9,120 bases of DNA, taken from NCBI GenBank assembly GCA_003490025.1, contig DNJC01000087.1, positions 1-9,120 of the forward strand, read 5' to 3'. Positions 1 through 5,375 of this stretch are shown here, in pieces. The position numbers and the translations under genes were made by a program. Under the pieces are notes generated by a model. It was not told the origin of the DNA and searched no databases. It was given only the letters and a program-made list of their open reading frames with translations. The stretch is from Geobacter sp. (GTDB lineage: Bacteria > Desulfobacterota > Desulfuromonadia > Geobacterales > Geobacteraceae). Position 1 is the first letter of the stretch, and every line of letters starts with the position of its first letter.

Positions 1-54
1 CATTCCTGCCGCGATCCGCTGGAGCAATCGCGGCAGGAATGCCGCTCCTACAGG
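1..54. repeat. REP-like extragenic palindrome (left end cut by window)
   Basis: Bases 1-15 (CATTCCTGCCGCGAT) and 27-41 (ATCGCGGCAGGAATG) are perfect reverse complements around an 11-base spacer. Each half also folds on itself: 30-35 GCGGCA, loop GGAA, 40-45 TGCCGC, followed by TCCTACAGG. Two inverted units, each with its own small hairpin and a conserved flank, is the layout of REP/BIME elements moved by RAYT (TnpA-REP) transposases. The matching flank of the first unit would lie left of base 1. Assignment to a dispersed family is inference, because only one copy is visible. Confidence 0.65.
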
Positions 55-92
55 TTATCAGCAGAAAGATTGCCGAACGGGAAACGTTATGC

Positions 93-136
93 CTCCCGCC
101 CCGCCTGCGCGTTACTGCCTGCAGGCGGAGCGGGAG
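93..136. repeat. Imperfect 16-bp inverted repeat downstream of slyD
   Basis: Arms 93-108 (CTCCCGCCCCGCCTGC) and 121-136 (GCAGGCGGAGCGGGAG) pair with a single mismatch around a 12-base loop. It lies 30 bases beyond the minus-strand stop of slyD, so it could form a transcript-end hairpin for that gene. No T-run follows on either strand, so a classical intrinsic terminator is not shown. Confidence 0.5.
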
Positions 137-165
137 TGCATTGTCGAAGGAATTGCGTCAGTACC

Positions 166-660
166 CTAAAGGATCTCGAGCAGTTCGATCTCGTAGGTGA
201 TGTCTTCGCCGGCGAGCGGATGGTTGGCGTCCACGACGACGGTTTCTTCGGTGACTTCGACAACAACGACCTCGACCGGCTCGTCGTCGTCGCCGGTCAG
301 TTCGAGTTCCATCCCCACTTCCGGAACGATGTCGCCGGTGAGCTGCTCGCGGCTGATGGCGAACACCTCATCCTCGTCGTATTCGCCGAAGGCGTCCTCG
401 GCCGGGATCACAACCGTTTTCTTCTCGCCGGGAGCCATGCCGACCAGCGCTTCCTCGACCTGGGGAAAGAAGTCCTCGTTCCCTATGGTCATCTCCATAG
501 GGCCGCTCTCGCAACCGCAGCCGTCATCGTCGCAGCCGCAGTCGTCGTCTTCGCAGCAGCCGGCCTCGTGGTCGTGGATCGTACTGTCGAAAACGGAGCC
601 GTCCTCGAGGGTGCCAGTGTAGTTGATACGTACTTTGTCGCCTTGTTTTGCAGTTGCCAT
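166..660 (-). CDS. slyD: SlyD-like FKBP-type peptidyl-prolyl cis-trans isomerase with internal Cys-rich insert
   Basis: Cytoplasmic FKBP-type prolyl isomerase/chaperone of 164 residues with no signal peptide. The FKBP lobe starts with VRINYTGTLEDGSVFDST (10-27) and continues PMEMTIGNEDFFPQVEEALVGM. The insert-in-flap chaperone domain follows FGEYDEDEVF and returns at DANHPLAGEDITYEIELLEI. These are SlyD landmarks. Between FDST and PMEMTIG sits an acidic, metal-binding-looking insert with HDH at 29-31 and six cysteines in residues 35-50. E. coli SlyD carries its His/Cys-rich stretch as a C-terminal tail; here that tail is absent and the protein ends at the last FKBP strand. The start is supported by a GAAGGA-type ribosome site about 8 bases upstream (669-676). 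Known relatives fold proteins and deliver nickel to hydrogenase; nickel delivery here is inference. It is monocistronic as far as visible. Confidence 0.93.
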   Translation of the reverse strand: MATAKQGDKVRINYTGTLEDGSVFDSTIHDHEAGCCEDDDCGCDDDGCGCESGPMEMTIGNEDFFPQVEEALVGMAPGEKKTVVIPAEDAFGEYDEDEVFAISREQLTGDIVPEVGMELELTGDDDEPVEVVVVEVTEETVVVDANHPLAGEDITYEIELLEIL

Positions 661-808
661 TTCTTTATTTCCTTCTATGTCTTTTGATTTTTAGCCAGAG
701 CTATCATCCGGATGGTACGTGCGACCGTGCCCGGTAGTCCAGCAAAATCTACTTTAGCGATAAATTTTTCGACAGACGCCGAGAGAGGAGGAGCCTCCCC
801 CCGTCAGC

Positions 809-1285
809 CTAGTTCGTCTGTTCCCTCTTGCATCGCTTGATGGCGAAGTTGTAGCACTGCAGGTAGGTGAGGATGGTGAGGATAAAGCTGTAATAGATCA
901 CGCTCATCACGACGGGAGGGGTGCTCGCCTTGAGAGCCATGAAAAAGATGAAGAAGAAACCAAAGACGGAGATCTTGATGACGTCTGCCCATCTTTTCTG
1001 CTTGATGAAGGCCTTTGTCTCCTCCTTACTGAGATCCCTGCCGATCACTGAAAAGTCACGATTGGCTTCCTTGGCGGCAAACCTGAAGATCGGATAGAAG
1101 AGCACCAGCTGGACCACAAAACTTACCACAACGCCGGTCATGAACTGGCTTCCCCTGCCGATGCTCTGGAGCTTTACCTGGAACTGTACAGCCATGAAAA
1201 CAAGCAGCGCCACCAGCGCGCACTGGACCGCCGCAAAAATCTTGATGGTCTTGTTGATCTTCTTCAAGTCCAAGGTGCTCGTCAT
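809..1285 (-). CDS. Four-helix integral membrane protein, unknown function
   Basis: A 158-residue protein I do not recognise as a named family. Four hydrophobic segments are visible at about residues 16-35, 48-67, 102-118 and 124-143. A charged loop of about 30 residues (70-101, containing RDLSKEETKAFIKQKRW) separates the two hairpins. The N-terminus is basic (KKINKTIK) and the C-terminus ends in a basic tail (KRCKREQTN). No catalytic motif is evident. The ATG is preceded by AGAGGAG at ideal distance, and a plausible promoter lies about 50 bases upstream (1337-1365, minus strand). Neighbours do not suggest a role: slyD follows after 148 bases on the same strand, and yceH is divergent. Inner-membrane location is inferred from the hydrophobicity. 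Confidence 0.8.
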   Translation of the reverse strand: MTSTLDLKKINKTIKIFAAVQCALVALLVFMAVQFQVKLQSIGRGSQFMTGVVVSFVVQLVLFYPIFRFAAKEANRDFSVIGRDLSKEETKAFIKQKRWADVIKISVFGFFFIFFMALKASTPPVVMSVIYYSFILTILTYLQCYNFAIKRCKREQTN

Positions 1286-1336
1286 GAATTCTCCTCTGAT
1301 CGGTTTTGCCTCGCTTCAGGCGCTGGGTAGGGGGCT

Positions 1337-1365
1337 ACCATAACAAATATAATGATGTTATACAA
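1337..1365 (-). promoter_or_regulatory. Candidate sigma70-type promoter with overlapping inverted repeat
   Basis: Read on the minus strand: -35 TTGTAT (1360-1365), a 17-base spacer, and -10 TATGGT (1337-1342), about 50 bases before the membrane-protein ATG. Two 6-base arms, ATAACA (1340-1345) and TGTTAT (1356-1361), face each other across the spacer and could be an operator. A perfect TATAAT also reads on the plus strand at 1348-1353, towards yceH, but no matching -35 stands in front of it. Confidence 0.4.
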
Positions 1366-1502
1366 TCCCAAAGGTCCGGACGCCTGGCGGGGAGCCCTCG
1401 GAATCTTTTATCATTTTTGCATTGATCCGTCAGCCGGAATCGAGTAATTTTGCGGGACTAACGCCGGCCCCGGATGAGCGGCGGGCCCAAAGGAGTGTGC
1501 CG

Positions 1503-2150
1503 ATGGATGTGACGCTGAACGCCACGGAGCTGCGGGTGCTGGGCTCACTGATAGAGAAGGAGCTCACCACGCCTGAATATTACCCGCTTTCGCTGAACGC
1601 CCTGGTGAACGCATGCAACCAGAAGTCGAACCGGGAGCCGGTGATGACCCTGGATGAGTCGGACGTGACCCGCGCGCTCGACTCGCTCAGGTTCAAGCAG
1701 TACGCCATCGTCTCGGCGAGCGGTGGCCGGGTCGCCAAGTACCGCCACGGGCTGGTCGAGAAGTTCCGCTTCACCCCGGCCGAGCTGGCCATCCTGTGCG
1801 AGCTGATGGTGAGAGGGCCCCAGACCATCGGAGAACTCCGGGGGAGGGGGGAGAGGATGCATCAGTTCACCGACCTGGCCGAGGTCGAGTCCGTGCTGGG
1901 GGAACTGCTGGAGCGTACGCCCCCCCTGGTCGCCAAGCTGCCCCTCCAGCCGGGGCGCAAGGAGCCGCGCTACTGTCAGCTCTTCAGCGGCGAGCCGGAT
2001 CTCTCCGAGCTTGCCGCGCAGGCCGAGTCAAGGGGAGGGAGTGCGGACAGCGACAAGATCGCCCGCCTGGAGCTGGAACTCTCGGAGCTGCGCGAAGAGG
2101 TAGCGGCTCTGCGCCAGACCGTTGCGGATTTCAAGAAATCGTTCGAGTGA
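1503..2150 (+). CDS. yceH: YceH family protein (DUF480), tandem winged-helix
   Basis: A 215-residue YceH/DUF480 protein of about the usual family length. The opening LNATELRVLGSLIEKELTTP, then YYPLSLNALVNACNQKSNREPV, is the family signature. Two winged-helix-like units follow (about residues 5-85 and 90-165), the second beginning FRFTPAELAILCELMVRGPQTIGELR. A charged heptad-like coiled coil ends the protein (about 182-213). The fold suggests nucleic-acid or protein binding; the molecular function of the family is not established. The start at 1503 is chosen because AAAGGAG (1489-1495) sits 7 bases before it and homology begins there; the open frame extends further upstream (to 1422) without a ribosome site. 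It is the first gene of a compact three-gene operon. Confidence 0.92.
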   Translation: MDVTLNATELRVLGSLIEKELTTPEYYPLSLNALVNACNQKSNREPVMTLDESDVTRALDSLRFKQYAIVSASGGRVAKYRHGLVEKFRFTPAELAILCELMVRGPQTIGELRGRGERMHQFTDLAEVESVLGELLERTPPLVAKLPLQPGRKEPRYCQLFSGEPDLSELAAQAESRGGSADSDKIARLELELSELREEVAALRQTVADFKKSFE

Positions 2151-2163
2151 GAGGAGTAAGCGC

Positions 2164-2466
2164 ATGTCCGTTGAGAAGGAAGAACTCGCCGCCAAGATAG
2201 ATACGGCCGACTGGCAAGCGCTGAGGGCCCATCTGGAGAGAGGGGGGGTGGTCATAGTCGATCCCCTGCTCGACCTTGCCGAGGTGGGGGTTGCGCTCGC
2301 CAAGGACGACGTGAAGAGCGTGGAGCGGTGGCTCTCGTCGGGGCTGATCGCCAAGCCGTCGGCGCAGCAGATACAGAGTTGGGACGCAGAGAAGGGGAAG
2401 AATTTTCTCTGCCTGATCGTTTCCCCTTACGTGCTGGCCCAGGAAGAGTCCCCGACAAAGGGGTGA
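2164..2466 (+). CDS. DUF2288 family protein
   Basis: A small 100-residue soluble protein. The core GGVVIVDPLLDLAEVGVALAKDD (residues 27-49), then VERWLSSGLI and the tail FLCLIVSPYVLAQE, matches the DUF2288 pattern as I know it. That family has no assigned function. No signal peptide, membrane segment or metal motif is seen. The ATG at 2164 is preferred over upstream in-frame codons because GAGGAG (2151-2156) lies 7 bases before it, directly after the yceH stop. The 13-base gap to yceH and 12-base gap to the DUF1847 gene indicate one transcript. Confidence 0.87.
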   Translation: MSVEKEELAAKIDTADWQALRAHLERGGVVIVDPLLDLAEVGVALAKDDVKSVERWLSSGLIAKPSAQQIQSWDAEKGKNFLCLIVSPYVLAQEESPTKG

Positions 2467-2478
2467 CAAGGAGGGTTC

Positions 2479-3204
2479 ATGGAAAAGGAGCGTAGTGCCG
2501 AGGTATCCTGTTCACGCTGCAGCGCCGTCTGGCAAAAAAGCGGCACCACCAACTGCTGGAGCGGAGATCCGCAGACGGCGCCGCCGCGTCCCGGGAACTG
2601 CCCCGCTGGTGCGCATGCCAAAATCGTGGAAGAGTCGTTTGCCATGCTGACGGGGGAGGGGGAGGACGCGCGGATAGCCTTCGTGGCGGCGCGGGTCGAG
2701 GGGCTCTGCTACCAGCCGATCCCCGGCTCCGACGCGGTGAACGCGCGCTGGAGCCGCGTCGAGGACACCATCGCCTTTGCCAAGCTGATGGGGTACCAGA
2801 GGATCGGTATCGCGACCTGCATCGGTCTTCTGGAGGAGTGCGAGAGGCTCTCGGCAATCCTGAAGGCGCAGGGATTCACCCCTCTCAGCGTCTGCTGCAA
2901 GGCAGGGAGCATAGACAAGATGGAACTCGGCCTGAAGGAAACGGACAAGGTGCGACCGGGAACCTTCGAGCCCGCCTGCAACCCGGTGGCGCAAGCCCGG
3001 ATCTGCAACGATCTCGAAACCGACATGAACATCATCGTCGGGCTCTGCGTGGGGCACGACATGCTGTTCAACAAGCACTCGGAAGCCCCGGTGACCACGC
3101 TGGTTGTCAAGGACCGCGTCACCGGCCACAACCCCGCCGCCGTCCTCTACGGCCAGAACTTCTACTATAAAAGACTGCAGAAGGGGCCGATGGTCGTGGA
3201 GTAG
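2479..3204 (+). CDS. DUF1847 cysteine-rich putative metal-binding protein
   Basis: A 241-residue protein of the DUF1847 type. The N-terminus has a CxxC pair (Cys11, Cys14) followed by Cys26 and Cys41, a likely metal or Fe-S site. Further cysteines fall at 77, 114, 121, 139, 140, 167, 176 and 190, twelve in all. Diagnostic stretches are RIGIATCIGLLEE (108-120), VCCKAGSIDK (138-147), EPACNPVAQARICN (164-177) and GLCVGHDMLF, with a VKDRVTGHNP segment near the end. There is no signal peptide, so a reduced cytoplasm suits the cysteines. The family is common in anaerobes and its reaction is unknown. AAGGAGG (2468-2474) lies 4 bases before the ATG. It is last in the operon, 29 bases before the terminator. 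Confidence 0.9.
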   Translation: MEKERSAEVSCSRCSAVWQKSGTTNCWSGDPQTAPPRPGNCPAGAHAKIVEESFAMLTGEGEDARIAFVAARVEGLCYQPIPGSDAVNARWSRVEDTIAFAKLMGYQRIGIATCIGLLEECERLSAILKAQGFTPLSVCCKAGSIDKMELGLKETDKVRPGTFEPACNPVAQARICNDLETDMNIIVGLCVGHDMLFNKHSEAPVTTLVVKDRVTGHNPAAVLYGQNFYYKRLQKGPMVVE

Positions 3205-3233
3205 CATCGGGAAAAGCAGTAGCCGTAAAATGG

Positions 3234-3280
3234 GGCCCGCCGAGCGCAGCACGACTTGGCGGGCCTTTTTGCGTTTTTTT
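3234..3280 (+). terminator. Intrinsic terminator of the yceH-DUF2288-DUF1847 operon
   Basis: GGCCCGCC (3234-3241) pairs with GGCGGGCC (3258-3265), and the loop has further partial pairing. Five T residues follow directly (3266-3270), and a second run of seven T lies at 3274-3280. It starts 29 bases after the DUF1847 stop and is a classical rho-independent terminator. Confidence 0.9.
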
Positions 3281-3652
3281 GACAGCTGCCGAGGCGCTCC
3301 CGGGGGCGCGACGGGATTTTGACAAAAGGGGGGCGCAGGGCGGCAGGTGGCGTGTCCGGGCGGCGGCAGCGGCGGCCTTTGTTGCCGGTGCCGAAAAAAA
3401 ATATCCGTCCAGGATAACTCCCTTCCTCGCGCAGCTCGGCAATGGCTAAGTCAGTGAAAGGACGGAACTCCTTTCCGTTGCAGGAGCCTGCGGACAAAAA
3501 CGCCGCCACTGCGTTCGAAGGGTAAAATCGCTAAACATTGGAGATTTTTATAAAAAATGGGCACGCTCGGTGAAGTGGTCCCCACCCATCGGCCGCCGCA
3601 GTAAACAAACCGGCAAGAAACGCCGGGAAAACACCAGAAAGGGGAGAACACA
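3281..3652 (+). other. Gene-free flagellin upstream region, promoter not resolved
   Basis: This 372-base stretch has no convincing gene; open frames here lack ribosome sites and family features. It contains a small hairpin (ACGGAA 3462-3467 with TTCCGT 3473-3478) and an A/T-rich island at 3540-3557. I found no sigma28 (TAAA-N15-GCCGATAA) or sigma54 (GG-N10-GC) match. A perfect TTGACA at 3319-3324 has no -10 partner. Several AAGGA/CAGGA/TTGGA triplet contexts occur, which CsrA-type proteins can bind, but they are too short to be diagnostic. The ribosome site for flagellin is AAAGGGGAG (3638-3646). Confidence 0.5.
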
Positions 3653-4471
3653 ATGTCAACAGGCGATATCTCATTAACCGCAGGAATGAGGACCAACCTT
3701 CTTAACCTGCAGCAGAGCAGCACATTGTTGAACAGAACACAGGAGAGGCTTTCCTCAGGCAAAAGGGTCAACAGCGCACTCGACAACCCGACGAACTACT
3801 TTGCGGCGCAGAATGCGAACCAGCGCGCAGGCGACCTCAACGACCGCAAGGACGGCATGTCCGAGGCGGTGCAGACCGTCTCCGCCACCAACGCCGGTAT
3901 CACCGCCATCACCGGCCTGATCAACGCTGCAAAAGGTATCGCGCAGTCGGCGATGTCCACCAGCGACACCAACGTGCAGTCGAAGCTGGCGGCGCAGTAC
4001 GACACCATCCGGAGCCAGATCGACAACATCTCGTCGGACTCCGGGTACCGCGGCCTGAACCTCTTGAGCGCCGCCAACACCCTCACGGTCAACTTCAACG
4101 AGGGCGCAACCTCCAAGCTGAACGTCATCGGCTTCCTGGCCAACTCCTCGGGGCTCAGCCTCACCGCGGTGAGCGGCAACTGGCAGTCGACCTCCAACAT
4201 CACCACCGACACGGCAAAGATGGATTCCGCCATCACGACCCTGAGGACCAACACCCAGACCCTGGCCGCGAACCTGAACATCATCACCACGCGCCAGAAC
4301 TTCACCGACGACATGATCAACACGCTGCAAACCGGCGCCGACAACCTGACTCTGGCCGACATGAACCAGGAAGGCGCCAACATGCTGATGCTGCAGACAC
4401 GTCAGAGCTTGGGAACCACCTCGCTCTCCATGTCCTCGCAGGCAGCACAGTCCGTCCTCAAGCTGTTCTAA
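3653..4471 (+). CDS. fliC: Flagellin (short form)
   Basis: Flagellar filament subunit of 272 residues, exported through the flagellar type III apparatus and polymerised outside the cell. The N-terminal flagellin domain (about 3-140) carries LLNRTQERLSSGKRVNSALDNPTNYF, the classic D0/D1 signature, and SGYRGLNLL. The C-terminal domain (about 190-272) ends SMSSQAAQSVLKLF, with the usual terminal hydrophobic/aromatic residues. Only about 50 residues separate them, so the exposed D2/D3 region is nearly absent and the filament surface would be simple. AAAGGGGAG lies 6 bases before the ATG. No other flagellar gene (cap, chaperone, hook, FliW) is in the window. The symbol fliC is used generically; it may be a paralogue of a flagellin elsewhere. 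Confidence 0.95.
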   Translation: MSTGDISLTAGMRTNLLNLQQSSTLLNRTQERLSSGKRVNSALDNPTNYFAAQNANQRAGDLNDRKDGMSEAVQTVSATNAGITAITGLINAAKGIAQSAMSTSDTNVQSKLAAQYDTIRSQIDNISSDSGYRGLNLLSAANTLTVNFNEGATSKLNVIGFLANSSGLSLTAVSGNWQSTSNITTDTAKMDSAITTLRTNTQTLAANLNIITTRQNFTDDMINTLQTGADNLTLADMNQEGANMLMLQTRQSLGTTSLSMSSQAAQSVLKLF

Positions 4472-4705
4472 CCATCAACCCGGACTGGAGGGGGCGACCC
4501 CTCCAGTCCGGCATCACGCGGCTCCCTCCCCTGATTCCTCCCCAACCTTGATCCCACCGATTTTTTTGACTCCCATCCCAGCAGCGGTTGAAGATAGTAC
4601 CGGTTCAGGTGCAACGCGGCCGTTTCGCGCCGTGCGTCGTGCTTGAATCCCGAAGGTGGTGAGTAGATGGGAAAGCGTTGCGGCAGGATGTGTTGCAGAA
4701 TCATT
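4468..4705 (-). CDS. Doubtful small ORF coupled to thpR
   Basis: A frame opening with an ATG that overlaps the thpR stop as TAATG (minus strand) encodes about 78 residues. Its first 45 or so, including HLNRYYLQPLLGWESKK, look protein-like. The remainder is low in character and reads through the flagellin hairpin, ending opposite the flagellin stop codon. There is no clear ribosome site and I recognise no family. It may be a coupled small protein, a gene remnant or chance; otherwise 4512-4703 holds nothing I can identify. Confidence 0.2.
4480..4511 (+). terminator. Strong GNRA-capped hairpin after flagellin
   Basis: Perfect 14-bp arms, CCGGACTGGAGGGG (4480-4493) and CCCCTCCAGTCCGG (4498-4511), enclose the tetraloop GCGA. 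It begins 8 bases after the flagellin stop. No T-run follows on either side, so it may stabilise or end the flagellin mRNA without being a textbook intrinsic terminator. It could serve both strands, since thpR converges on flagellin. Confidence 0.7.
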
Positions 4706-5255
4706 AAAGGGATGCTGTCCCGCTGCAACTGTAGACCGCTTCTTTGGAATGGACGGCCCCCCGGGGGGAGAGGACGCTGGAGTAGAGGATGAATTCGTTG
4801 ACCTCGAAGGGCGGAAAGGCCAGTTCCCGATAGGATGCCTCGAAGCGCGCCACCGCGGCTGAAGACGGTTCTTTGAAGCGGGCAAGGGTGATGTGGGGTG
4901 AGAAGCGCCGCTCCTCGCCGGGTATGCCGCTTCGCTTAAGCGCGGACTCGATCTCCTGCTGCAGCAAGGTCAGCTCGCGCCCCGCATCGAGGCCGACCCA
5001 GAGCACCCTCGGATGCCCGTGCGGAGGGAAGTGGCCGACGCCGCGCAGGGAAAGGGGGAACTGCGGAAAGCCGATTTCCGACAGAGCGTTCTTTATCGCT
5101 GCGAAGGTGTGCGGGTCGATCTCGCCTATGAACCTCAGGGTCAGGTGAATCTCGGCCGCGCCTACACACCTTGCGCCGGCGACGGTACTTGCCAGAGCGG
5201 CGAGATCGGTTTTAATCGGTTCCGGGATGTCGACTGCGACGAATAGTCTGGGCAA
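4704..5255 (-). CDS. thpR: RNA 2',3'-cyclic phosphodiesterase (2'-5' RNA ligase family)
   Basis: A 183-residue member of the 2H phosphoesterase family, cytoplasmic. Both catalytic HxTx motifs are present: HLTL at 37-40 (within EIHLTLRFIGE) and HITL at 121-124 (within FSPHITLARFK). The opening RLFVAVDIPEPI and the GVGHFPPHGHPRVLWVGL segment (72-89) are typical of ThpR/LigT. These enzymes open 2',3'-cyclic phosphate RNA ends to 2'-phosphate and can join tRNA half molecules through 2'-5' bonds in vitro; the physiological substrate is unclear. The start is a TTG (5253-5255) supported by AGGAG 6 bases upstream (5262-5266), and no ATG gives a full domain. It is divergent from serS, with about 120 bases between the start codons. 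Confidence 0.94.
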   Translation of the reverse strand: MPRLFVAVDIPEPIKTDLAALASTVAGARCVGAAEIHLTLRFIGEIDPHTFAAIKNALSEIGFPQFPLSLRGVGHFPPHGHPRVLWVGLDAGRELTLLQQEIESALKRSGIPGEERRFSPHITLARFKEPSSAAVARFEASYRELAFPPFEVNEFILYSSVLSPRGAVHSKEAVYSCSGTASL

Positions 5256-5310
5256 GGCGAACTCCTGTCGCGGGAAAAACGGGATTGTGGCGCTCTGTCA
5301 TAATAAATAG

Positions 5311-5339
5311 TTGACTAACGTAAGCCGGAATGTTAGATA
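5311..5339 (+). promoter_or_regulatory. Sigma70-type promoter of serS
   Basis: -35 TTGACT (5311-5316), exactly 17 bases, then -10 TAGATA (5334-5339), about 36 bases before the serS ATG. The leader contains a small hairpin, CTTTGG (5346-5351) with CCAAAG (5357-5362). No T-box is seen; none would be expected in this lineage. Confidence 0.75.
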
Positions 5340-5375
5340 GTATAGCTTTGGTGAACCCAAAGTAAAGGCGCGATA

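Noticed and set aside
70..687. Open frames on the plus strand opposite slyD (205 and 141 codons)
   Set aside because: They are antisense shadows of a clear FKBP gene. Their composition (Ser/Thr or Val/Ala runs) mirrors the GAC/GTC-rich codons, and they have no ribosome site.
705..714. 10-base palindrome CATCCGGATG between slyD and the membrane-protein gene
   Set aside because: It is short, does not extend, and does not line up with a promoter; expected by chance.
1354..1365. Shared GTTATACA between the 1337-1365 promoter and the 7795-7836 palindrome
   Set aside because: An eight-base A/T-rich match in two promoter regions is too short to argue for a common regulator.
2512..3252. Minus-strand 246-codon frame opposite the DUF1847 gene
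   Set aside because: It runs through the operon terminator and lies opposite a recognisable cysteine-rich family protein.
3258..3274. Possible sigma54 site TGGC...TTTGC before flagellin
   Set aside because: The GG-to-GC distance is 11 rather than 10 bases, and the bases are part of the intrinsic terminator stem and T-run.
3319..3324. Perfect TTGACA upstream of flagellin as a -35 element
   Set aside because: The bases 16-18 downstream are GC-rich with no -10 resemblance.
3400..3652. c-di-GMP (GEMM) riboswitch in the flagellin leader
   Set aside because: The conserved GEMM sequence blocks are not present; only small unrelated hairpins are seen.
3755..4383. Minus-strand frames of 191 and 195 codons opposite flagellin
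   Set aside because: They are shadows of the flagellin coding frame; high GC content keeps antisense frames open.
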